Positions 17,126 to 23,685 of a stretch of 23,685 nt of DNA are shown here, piece by piece. The stretch's first letter is position 1; each line of letters begins with the position of its first letter. Origin of the DNA: a bacterium (GTDB lineage Bacteria > Hydrogenedentota > Hydrogenedentia > Hydrogenedentiales > SLHB01); the NCBI GenBank assembly GCA_024231375.1, contig JAAEQP010000356.1, forward strand, positions 1 to 23,685. The letters are read 5' to 3'. Under the pieces are notes generated by a model that saw only the letters and a program-made list of their open reading frames with translations, did not search any database and was not told the origin of the DNA. Made by a program: the position numbers and the translations under genes.

Positions 17126-17501
17126 GCGACGGACAGGGGAATCGCACTCAACCGGACCAACGTGGCTATGTAGTCTCGCCAATTGTGCCACCCTCAAGCG
17201 GCAGCTTGTGGGTGTCCGGATTGACAGGTAGGCCGCTATCCCGTTTGCTGAAGACACCCGCAACAGTGTTGTGGGTGGCACAATTGTTGTGGAGTAGGTT
17301 CCGGTACGCCCCTGCGCGTACCCGGCAGTGGCGCGCGTTGTACGGATGAGGGCGTGACTATGATGGTGCTTGCCCCGGATGGTTCTGGTGGGATCATGCT
17401 GGAAAGGTGGGCGGTCGCTTGTCCGTCTTTGGATTCGGACGCCTCCCCGTAGTACCCTCTCAGACCGTGCGAACTGTGCAGTACCACAAGGAGAACGCGA
17501 C
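17126..17501. other. Divergent intergenic region upstream of the CARDB-like pair
   Basis: The region contains a 107-bp imperfect inverted repeat (17180-17286) and a second hairpin with a 7-bp perfect stem (GGTACGC 17303-17309, GCGTACC 17316-17322, 6-nt loop). A weak promoter candidate for the plus-strand operon is TTGTAC (17338-17343) with TATGAT (17359-17364), but the 15-bp spacer is short. I see no gene in it. Confidence 0.55.
17180..17286. repeat. Long imperfect inverted repeat, MITE-like or RNA hairpin
   Basis: The outer arms 17180-17197 and 17269-17286 are complementary at 17 of 18 positions, including a perfect 14-bp core (CAATTGTGCCACCC). The inner arms 17206-17216 and 17253-17263 match at 10 of 11. 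The arms are joined by a loop of about 36 nt. No clear target-site duplication flanks it, and it encodes nothing. It lies between divergent promoters. Confidence 0.7.
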
Positions 17502-19049
17502 ATGAACCGCGTGATGGCGCTGATGATCATTGGGACCTGGCCGCTGGCGGCGGCGGCCGCGCCCAACCTGTCCGTCGAGTCCACGCCTTACTTGCAGGGC
17601 GGGCTGTTCACGAATCCCGTGCTTCCCCAGGAGGACACCCCCGTGACCATCACGGTGCGGGCGCGGTGGACGGGCGATCTGGCGGCCGATCCGCCGGCGC
17701 GCCTCACCGTTGCCAACCGGGACGGTGCGGTGGTGCTGGACGAGGTCCTCACGCTGGCGCGGGACGGAGACCGGGCGCAGGCCCAAGTGCCGTGGGCATC
17801 CTCTGAAAACGGCCTGTTTACCGTGCGGGTGGTACTGGACCCGGAAAATGTCATCGAAGAAGACAACGAAGACGACAACGCGGCTAAGATTGTGCTGCCG
17901 GTGATCGTGAAGGGCAAGGGCCGGGATCTGCACTTCCCGTGGTATTCGGAATCGCCGTTTCTGCGATGGAGCACCTGCATCACGTCGGCGGGCAAGGACC
18001 CTGCCGGCCGTGCGCGGTTGGTCGAACGGGGCGTCCTGCCGCTGAACTGGGAGTACGGCGGTATGAGTTGGTCGTACTACAACAAAGAGCGTGCGGCGTC
18101 CGATCCCGAGGCGGAACTGGCGGATTTGGAGGAGCTGTTCTACAAGAAATACACAAGCGACGCGGACGTGTACGGATTCGGCATCGATGAGGTGGGCGGT
18201 TATCCCGGATCGTGGAAGTTCAAGGCGTCCGTGGCATCGCTGAAGGGCTTGGTACGGGCGCGCCCGGAACAACCGGACCGGTTCTACGTGGTTTGGAGCG
18301 GCGGCGGATTACGGCCGGAGATCGCGTCGCTGTGTCGGCAAGGCGCGAACCTCCTGCTGCTCGAAACGTACCTTTGGCGGGCGCTGCCCGACGAACTGGG
18401 CGCGCAAGACGTATACGAAGCCCTCGTCGCTCGCGCGGAACCCTTCATCCGCGCCACGGACATGTTCCAGCCGGCCTACGGGAACCAATGCTACACGCTA
18501 TTCGGACTGGACACGTCGGAACGCCCCGACCGTACCGATCTGGGCGAACTGGAACAGGTGGTGCGCTTCATTCGTCGCCGCTTCCCCGAGATGCGCGGCA
18601 TCGCGTGGTACACGGGTGGCTACGGCCAGTACGGGCTCGTGCGCACGCAGGAGACGGACCGGCATCACGAAGCCGTCCGCCGAAAAGCCGACGACCTCTG
18701 CCTCCAGTATTGGGTGAAGCCCTGCATCACGCTCATGCAGGAGAGCCTGTGGCTGACCGGCCGGCACGATGGAACCATGGCACTCACTCTGGCCGTCAGC
18801 AACATCGGCAGCGTCGATTCCAACGCCGTTGCCGTCGAGTTCCTCATGGACGGCGAACCCGTGGCCACCCGCGCCGTGAGCAGCGTCCCCGCGGGACCCG
18901 GACGAATCGAAAGTATGGTTCAAGTAGACTGTCCCGTTGCGCCATCGGCCGGCACGCACCGATTCGAAGCCCGGATCGTGTCCGCACCTGGGTCTACGGT
19001 GCTCGTTCCGGCGGCCGTGTTGGACCGCTACATCCCGGAGGGCGAGTAA
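17502..19049 (+). CDS. Secreted CARDB-like protein with unknown conserved core (paralogue A)
   Basis: The 515-aa product has a signal peptide (1-20, ending AAAAA). An N-terminal CARDB/Ig-like domain follows at about 21-138, with the typical ending VVLDPENVIEEDNEDDNAA. The central region (about 145-400) is unknown, and a second Ig-like domain lies at about 420-510 (ALTLAVSNIGSVDSNAVAVEFLMDGEPV). The core carries FGIDEVGGYPG (D229, E230), LLLETYLWRALPDELGAQ, FIRATDMFQPAYGN and MRGIAWYTGGYGQYG. The spacing of short hydrophobic strands before acidic residues suggests a glycosidase-like barrel, but I recognise no family. SD AAGGAG lies 8 nt before the ATG. Its paralogue follows after one base. Function unknown; probably periplasmic or surface polysaccharide-related. 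Confidence 0.85.
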   Translation: MNRVMALMIIGTWPLAAAAAPNLSVESTPYLQGGLFTNPVLPQEDTPVTITVRARWTGDLAADPPARLTVANRDGAVVLDEVLTLARDGDRAQAQVPWASSENGLFTVRVVLDPENVIEEDNEDDNAAKIVLPVIVKGKGRDLHFPWYSESPFLRWSTCITSAGKDPAGRARLVERGVLPLNWEYGGMSWSYYNKERAASDPEAELADLEELFYKKYTSDADVYGFGIDEVGGYPGSWKFKASVASLKGLVRARPEQPDRFYVVWSGGGLRPEIASLCRQGANLLLLETYLWRALPDELGAQDVYEALVARAEPFIRATDMFQPAYGNQCYTLFGLDTSERPDRTDLGELEQVVRFIRRRFPEMRGIAWYTGGYGQYGLVRTQETDRHHEAVRRKADDLCLQYWVKPCITLMQESLWLTGRHDGTMALTLAVSNIGSVDSNAVAVEFLMDGEPVATRAVSSVPAGPGRIESMVQVDCPVAPSAGTHRFEARIVSAPGSTVLVPAAVLDRYIPEGE

Positions 19050-19050
19050 C

Positions 19051-20568
19051 GTGAGATCGTTTGTCTGCCTGATGGGGGTCGTGCTGATTGCATCGACCGC
19101 GGCCGCGGCTCCCAACCTGTCCATATCCTCTGAGCCCTACATCGCTGGCGGCTTCTTCACGAACCCCGTCCTTCCGCGTGAACTGGAGCCGGTCACCATC
19201 ACCGTGCGCGCCGCCGTCGATGGCACGCTTGCCGGCGCGCCACAGGCAACCGTCACCATCGTCGATGCATCCGGCACGCTCGCGGCGGAACAGACGCTGA
19301 CGCTCCGGATGATGGGCGACACCTGCCAGGCCACGTGGGCATGGGTGCCGGTGAGGAATGGCGTGTACCGTGCTCACGTGAGACTCGATCCCGGCAATCA
19401 GGTCGAGGAAGCCGACGAATCCGACAACGCGGCAAGCCTGATGCTTCCCGTGCTCATAGCGGAAGAGGGCGGGGTCGTACACTTTCCGTGGTACCGCGTG
19501 AACCGGCTTGCCCGCTGGGCCACCTGCGTTACCGCAGCCCCCGAAACCGAGTTCACTGCCCTGGCCGAACGCGGAGTCATCCCTCTCACGTGGGCTCCCG
19601 CGCGAACCGCCGGATACGATAAGGATCGCGCCAAGACCGAACCCCATGCCGTACTGGCCGAAGTGGAGGAAGCCCTGTTCCAACGCTACGTCAAGGCGGC
19701 AGACCCTTACGGCTGCGGCATAGACGAATTCGGCGGCTACCCAGACACATTCAGTCTCGATATCTCTGTTGCCGCCATGAAAGCCCTCGTCCGTGCGCGG
19801 AAGGCAAAGCCCAACGCCTTCTTCGCGGCATGGAACTGCGGCGGCACGCGCCCTCAGATCGCCGCCCTGGCCCGGCAATCCGCTGACCTGTTTCTCCTCG
19901 AAACCTACCTCTGGCGCGCCTTGCCCGACGAGCTCGGCGCCCAGGATATCTACGAGGCCATCGCGTGTCGCGTGGACCCCATCATCCGCGCCACGGACAT
20001 GTTTGAACCCGCCTACGGCAACCGGTGCTATACGCTCGTGGCCCTCGACACCACCGAACGACCCGACCGCACCGACCCCGGCGAGTTGGAGCAGGTGGTC
20101 CGCTTCGTTCGCCGTCGGTGGCCCGAAATGCGCGGCATCGCCTGGTACAACGGCAGCACCCGCATGGAGAAGACCCCTAAGAACCTGCGCGTTCTGGACG
20201 ACCTCCAGGTGGTGGCCGACGACCTGTGCTTCGAATACTGGGTGAAGCCCTGCATCACCTTGCAGCGGGAGAGCCTGTGGTTGACAGCCAATGACGACGC
20301 CTCCGCCGATCTCAACTTGGCCGTCAGCAACCTGGGCGCCATGGATTCTGGCACCGTGACCGTCGAATACATCGTGAACGGCGCTTCAGCAGGCCACGGG
20401 TCCGTATCGACCGTACCCGCGGGTAGCGGCCGCAACGAAAGCATGGCACTTCTGAAGCATTCCGTCCGGCTCACGCCCGGTGTGCACCACTTCGAAGCCC
20501 GTATCGTGTCGGCGCCGGACGCGACCGTATTGGACCCCGTGGCTGAACTCACACGGTACGCGGAGTAG
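19051..20568 (+). CDS. Secreted CARDB-like protein with unknown conserved core (paralogue B)
   Basis: The 505-aa tandem paralogue of the preceding gene has the same layout: signal peptide (about 1-19, ending STAAAA), CARDB/Ig-like domain ending VRLDPGNQVEEADESDNAA, conserved core, and C-terminal Ig-like domain (DLNLAVSNLGAMDSGTVTVEYIVNG). Core motifs are shared almost word for word: IDEFGGYP (D225, E226), LLETYLWRALPDELGAQD, IRATDMFEPAYGN, RPDRTDPGELEQVVRF and MRGIAWYNGS. It lacks the Gly/Tyr-rich insert (GGYGQYG) of paralogue A. The GTG start at 19051 has GGAGGG 8 nt upstream and lies one base after the previous stop, so the pair is likely coupled. Function unknown; the invariant D-E pair and ETYLWR are the obvious active-site candidates. 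Confidence 0.85.
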   Translation: MRSFVCLMGVVLIASTAAAAPNLSISSEPYIAGGFFTNPVLPRELEPVTITVRAAVDGTLAGAPQATVTIVDASGTLAAEQTLTLRMMGDTCQATWAWVPVRNGVYRAHVRLDPGNQVEEADESDNAASLMLPVLIAEEGGVVHFPWYRVNRLARWATCVTAAPETEFTALAERGVIPLTWAPARTAGYDKDRAKTEPHAVLAEVEEALFQRYVKAADPYGCGIDEFGGYPDTFSLDISVAAMKALVRARKAKPNAFFAAWNCGGTRPQIAALARQSADLFLLETYLWRALPDELGAQDIYEAIACRVDPIIRATDMFEPAYGNRCYTLVALDTTERPDRTDPGELEQVVRFVRRRWPEMRGIAWYNGSTRMEKTPKNLRVLDDLQVVADDLCFEYWVKPCITLQRESLWLTANDDASADLNLAVSNLGAMDSGTVTVEYIVNGASAGHGSVSTVPAGSGRNESMALLKHSVRLTPGVHHFEARIVSAPDATVLDPVAELTRYAE

Positions 20569-20597
20569 TCCGCGACCTGACCCGAAGGAAGACATCA

Positions 20598-21470
20598 ATG
20601 GTCGAGATCACGGTCGACGCAAACCTGTGCATTCATTGCGGCTCGTGCGTGCAGGCGTGTCCTCAGAACCTCTTCGCCCAGGCCGAAGCCGATGCCGTTC
20701 CCAACACAACCGACCTACACCGGTGCATCAGTTGCGGTCACTGCGTGGCGATTTGTCCGAAAGACGCTGTCGCGCACACTGACTTTCCTGCCGGTTCCAT
20801 CACGCCTCTCGACGACAATCAGAGCCCCTCGACCGAACAAGTCATGCACTTGCTCCGCGCACGCCGGTCCGTTCGGACCTTCACGGACGAGCCCGTGGAG
20901 CGTCAGACGATCGAACAACTCGTCGAAGCCGCCCGGTGCGCGCCCAGTGCCCACAACCACCAGGGCACGGGCATTATCGCCATCACCGACCCGGCTCTGT
21001 TGCGCACGCTCGTCGACCTCACGGCCGCGTACCTTGGTAAGAACGCCAAGATGCTGAGTAACACGATCATCGCCAAGACCCTCACCCTACTCGCGCCGGG
21101 CATGGTGAAGAACGCATCGGAACTGCTCGAAGACATCAAACGCGTATCGCGTCTCAGCGCGGAGGGGGACGACCTCATTCTCCACAACGCGCCCGCCCTT
21201 ATGGTGTTCCACGGCCCCGTCTACGTGTCATTCGCCGAGGCCGACGCGAATCTGGCCCTGCACAACGCCACGCTCGTGGCGCACACGCTTGGTCTTGGGA
21301 GTTTCTACACGGGCTACTTCGCGGCGTCCGCGCAGGACGACAAAGCCATTCAGAAGACCTTGAACCTTCCGCCCAAGCACAGGGTGTATGGCGGGCTGGC
21401 CTTGGGCCATCCCAAGCTGAGCTTCCGGCACCGCATCCAGCGGAAGCCCGTCGATGTTGTGTGGAGATAG
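20598..21470 (+). CDS. Ferredoxin-nitroreductase fusion, 2x[4Fe-4S] + FMN domain
   Basis: The 290-aa cytoplasmic protein starts with a two-cluster ferredoxin domain. Cysteines C11, C14, C17, C21 and C43, C46, C49, C53 are all in C-x2-C-x2-C-x3-C spacing with following prolines. A nitroreductase domain runs from about 82 to 290, opening with RARRSVRTF (R89, R90, S91, R93 for FMN phosphate) and APSAHNHQ. Such fusions pass electrons from iron-sulfur clusters to FMN for reduction of an unknown electrophile or flavin chemistry; the substrate is not predictable. SD GAAGGA lies about 8 nt before the ATG. It sits 29 nt after paralogue B and 31 nt before the sulfatase, so it is probably co-transcribed, though a redox enzyme is an unexpected partner for secreted proteins. 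Confidence 0.92.
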   Translation: MVEITVDANLCIHCGSCVQACPQNLFAQAEADAVPNTTDLHRCISCGHCVAICPKDAVAHTDFPAGSITPLDDNQSPSTEQVMHLLRARRSVRTFTDEPVERQTIEQLVEAARCAPSAHNHQGTGIIAITDPALLRTLVDLTAAYLGKNAKMLSNTIIAKTLTLLAPGMVKNASELLEDIKRVSRLSAEGDDLILHNAPALMVFHGPVYVSFAEADANLALHNATLVAHTLGLGSFYTGYFAASAQDDKAIQKTLNLPPKHRVYGGLALGHPKLSFRHRIQRKPVDVVWR

Positions 21471-21501
21471 CCGCACGAAGGGGATGTGAAACGGGGGCAC
21501 C

Positions 21502-22962
21502 ATGAATCGACGCGCGTTCTTGAGCTCAGCAGGTGGAGTGATTGGAGCCGGAGCATTCCACGGCCGAGGAGGCGCTATGGCGGCAACGCGAAAGCCCACC
21601 AACCTCGTCTTCATCATGACGGACAACCAGGGGGCGTGGAGCCTCGGGTGCTATGGCAACCCGGATATTCGGACGCCGAACATTGACGGCTTGGCGCGGG
21701 AAGGCGTGCGTTTCACGCGTTCCTTCTCGAACAACGCCGTGTGTTCCCCCACACGTGCCACGTACCTGACCGGACTGATGCCGTCTCAGCACGGCGTCCA
21801 CAAATACATCCACAACTCGCTCATGCTGGGTCCGAAAGCCCATAACACGCTCGAAGAGTTCGCCGCGCTCCCGGAGATCCTGAACGAGGCGGGATACGTG
21901 TGCGGGTTGAGCGGCAAGTGGCATCTCGGCGACCACATCAAACCCCAGGAAGGGTTCTCCTTCTGGGTGGCCAAGCCCGAGGGGCACACCGTCGATTTCC
22001 TTAACCAGAAGGTCATTGAGAACGGCGAGATTAGCACCGTGTCCGAGCATCAGACCGACTACTGGACCCGGCGGGGCATCGAGTTCATCGACCAGAACAA
22101 GGATCGTCCCTTCTTTCTGTTCCTGGCCTACAACGCACCCTATGGGCTTGGCAAGAGCGCCCTCACTGAACCGACGAACCGGCACGCCGCGTACTATGCC
22201 GACAAGGAGCTTTCGTCGTTTCCACGCGAGGAGACACACCCGTGGTTGCATCACAACCGAAAAATGATGAACAACACGACGTCGATGCGGAAGTACGCGT
22301 CCGAAGTCAGCGGCGTCGATGACGGCGTCGGCGCCATACTCGCCGCGCTGGAAGAACGCGGACTCGAAGAGAACACGCTCGTCGTCTTCACCGCGGACCA
22401 AGGCCTGTCAGGTGGTCACAGCGGGTTCTGGGGCATGGGCGACCACACCCGGCCATTGACGGCGTTCGACTGGACCATGCACGTGCCGTTGATTGCCCGA
22501 CACGCCGGCCACATCCCCGCCGGAATGACCTCGGACCTCATGGTGAGCAACTACGACTTCATGCCGAGCATCCTGGACTACCTCGGCCTCGACGAGCGAA
22601 TGCCGCGGGAACCGGAATCGCCAGGACGAAGCTATGCGCCCGTTCTGCGAGGGGATTCCGTCGACAGGGACAACGCGGTGTACTACGAGTTCGAAAACGT
22701 TCGCGCCGTCCGGACGGAACGTTGGAAGTACATCGAACGGATGGGTGGGGAACCGTACACGGAACTGTATGACCTCCAGCGCGACCCAGGTGAACGAACG
22801 AATGTGTCCGGCGACTCGGAAACGGCGGAGACGCAGCAAGGGCTTCGGCGTCGGCTTCATGCGTTCTTCGACCGGTACGCCGACCCCAAGTGGGACCTGT
22901 GGCGCGGTGGCGACGCCAAAGGTGGTCTCATCATGGGCAAGGAACCTTACAAACAACAGTAG
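21502..22962 (+). CDS. Tat-exported type I sulfatase (alkaline phosphatase superfamily)
   Basis: The 486-aa protein has a twin-arginine-type leader (MNRRAFLSSAGGVIGAGAF). The sulfatase signature C81-S82-P83-T84-R85 is the cysteine type, needing conversion to formylglycine by an anaerobic-type or FGE enzyme not present here. SGKWHLGD provides the catalytic lysine, and FTADQGLSGGHS plus GMGDHTRP lie in the second half. The first metal motif reads T-D-N-Q (D41, N42) rather than the usual D-D. Substrate is likely a sulfated glycan or related ester, unspecified. The start ATG has GGGGG 4 nt upstream. Length is normal; the C-terminal YDLQRDPGERTN segment is typical. Part of the cluster with the CARDB-like pair. 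Confidence 0.94.
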   Translation: MNRRAFLSSAGGVIGAGAFHGRGGAMAATRKPTNLVFIMTDNQGAWSLGCYGNPDIRTPNIDGLAREGVRFTRSFSNNAVCSPTRATYLTGLMPSQHGVHKYIHNSLMLGPKAHNTLEEFAALPEILNEAGYVCGLSGKWHLGDHIKPQEGFSFWVAKPEGHTVDFLNQKVIENGEISTVSEHQTDYWTRRGIEFIDQNKDRPFFLFLAYNAPYGLGKSALTEPTNRHAAYYADKELSSFPREETHPWLHHNRKMMNNTTSMRKYASEVSGVDDGVGAILAALEERGLEENTLVVFTADQGLSGGHSGFWGMGDHTRPLTAFDWTMHVPLIARHAGHIPAGMTSDLMVSNYDFMPSILDYLGLDERMPREPESPGRSYAPVLRGDSVDRDNAVYYEFENVRAVRTERWKYIERMGGEPYTELYDLQRDPGERTNVSGDSETAETQQGLRRRLHAFFDRYADPKWDLWRGGDAKGGLIMGKEPYKQQ

Positions 22963-22976
22963 TCTCCCGGCGAGGA

Positions 22977-23007
22977 TTGGCGGAAAGGACCCCGAAGGTC
23001 GTATGAT
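22977..23007 (+). promoter_or_regulatory. Weak promoter candidate ahead of the Gfo/Idh/MocA gene
   Basis: TTGGCG (22977-22982) and TATGAT (23002-23007) are separated by 19 bp in the 103-nt gap after the sulfatase. A small GACC/GGTC stem lies between them. The long gap suggests some independent expression. Confidence 0.25.
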
Positions 23008-23065
23008 GACCGTCCCGTGGACGACTGCGGCCGAAACAATCATCAAGAAGCGGAGAGGTGACGCG

Positions 23066-23685
23066 ATGTACAGGATAGCATTGGCTCTTGGGTGTCTGGC
23101 GATGGTGGCGGCGGCAATGCCGGCAGCGGCTGAAGAAGGCTCGCTACGCATTGGCATGATCGGGTTGGACACGTCACACGTGATCGCCTTCACGAAGCTG
23201 CTGAATAACCCCGACGATCCGGGACATGTGCCCGGCGGCAAAGTGGTTGCCGCGTTCAAAGGCGGCAGCGACGACATCGAGTCGAGTTCTGGGCGCGTAG
23301 ACGGGTTCACGAAACAGCTCCAGGACGATTTCGGCGTGAAGATCGTCGATTCCATCGAAGAACTATGCACCATGGTCGACGTGGTGATGTTGGAGAGCGT
23401 CGACGGCCGGCCCCATCTCGAACAGGCCCGGCCCGTGTTTGAAGCCGGGCTCCCCATCTTCATCGACAAGCCTGTCGCGGGTTCCCTGGCCGACGCCATC
23501 GAGATCTTTCGGTTGGCCAAGAAGCACGAGGTGCCCTGCTGGAGTTCCTCGTCCTACCGCTACTACCCGAGCATGGTCGAGTTGAAGGCCAAGGACGTGG
23601 GCGACATCAAAGGCGCCGTGTCCTACGGTCCTTGCTCAATTGAGGAACACCACCCGGACCTCTTCTGGTACGGCGTGCATGCCAC
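23066..23685 (+). CDS. Exported Gfo/Idh/MocA-family oxidoreductase, N-terminal part (runs off window)
   Basis: The first 206 codons are present. A signal peptide (about 1-22, ending PAAAEE) precedes a Rossmann-type domain beginning LRIGMIGLDTSH. The usual E-K-P is D-K-P (D134-P136, in FIDKPVAGS), followed by SSSSYRYYP. The glycine loop is altered: G30-M-I-G33-L-D35-T-S-H38 rather than G-x-G-x2-G, so NAD(P) binding may be weak or changed. Exported members of this family are known in glycan-degrading clades, usually with Tat leaders; this leader looks Sec-type, with no twin arginine. SD GGAGAGG lies about 7 nt before the ATG. Position after a sulfatase suggests a role in sugar-ester or glycan breakdown. 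The C-terminus is not visible. Confidence 0.85.
   Translation, partial: MYRIALALGCLAMVAAAMPAAAEEGSLRIGMIGLDTSHVIAFTKLLNNPDDPGHVPGGKVVAAFKGGSDDIESSSGRVDGFTKQLQDDFGVKIVDSIEELCTMVDVVMLESVDGRPHLEQARPVFEAGLPIFIDKPVAGSLADAIEIFRLAKKHEVPCWSSSSYRYYPSMVELKAKDVGDIKGAVSYGPCSIEEHHPDLFWYGVHA

Noticed and set aside
17069..17584. 172-codon extension of the UbiA-family gene
   Set aside because: It crosses the predicted promoter, the inverted repeat and the start of the divergent gene, and has no membrane or UbiA features.
22408..23520. Minus-strand open frame of 370 codons
   Set aside because: Antisense to the sulfatase and the Gfo/Idh/MocA gene, with low-complexity translation and no SD.

Overview
The window is GC-rich bacterial chromosome with close-packed genes, SD-led starts and stop/start overlaps. 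Gene content points to a Gram-negative, rod-shaped, uncultured-lineage bacterium: a lipid-anchored OmpA-like protein, a full Mre/Rod elongasome, a twin-arginine sulfatase, an exported Gfo/Idh/MocA-type protein and large secreted CARDB-like proteins. My best guess is Candidatus Hydrogenedentota or a PVC/FCB-like relative. This is inference from repertoire only; no rRNA or other marker gene is present.

Left edge (1-1182): a degenerate 57-bp tandem repeat, a minus-strand single-domain response regulator, and a 526-nt intergenic region that ends in a strong sigma70-type promoter with an extended -10. Shape/RNA operon (1183-8974, plus): mreB, mreC, mreD, mrdA (PBP2), rodA, a short DUF2344/TIGR03936 protein and RNase E/G, nearly all coupled by overlaps or very short gaps. 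The radical SAM gene that often sits beside the DUF2344 gene is missing between rodA and that gene. A hairpin separates RNase G from a convergent OmpA-family lipoprotein (9069-9794, minus).

Middle (10100-12235, plus): a secreted GH42-like barrel protein and a TauE/SafE permease. The permease overlaps its convergent neighbour by 23 bp. That neighbour closes a four-gene minus-strand operon read from 17068 down to 12213: UbiA-family (DPPR-synthase-like) prenyltransferase, NAD-dependent sugar epimerase, ADP-glucose pyrophosphorylase and a GPH-family sugar symporter. The set suggests sugar-nucleotide or polyprenyl-linked sugar metabolism. The GlgC has an unusual cysteine cluster and an Asp-rich loop in its C-terminal domain.

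Right part (17502-23685, plus): an apparent operon begins with two tandem paralogous secreted proteins, each with a CARDB/Ig-like domain, a conserved central region of unknown function and a second Ig-like domain. It continues with a 2x[4Fe-4S] ferredoxin-nitroreductase fusion and a Tat-exported sulfatase, then an exported Gfo/Idh/MocA-type protein that runs off the window. The paralogous pair has no function I can name and is the best candidate here for something undescribed. The divergent region between this cluster and the ubiA operon holds a 107-bp imperfect inverted repeat and a second hairpin. Several promoters in the window share the -35 hexamer TTGACT.
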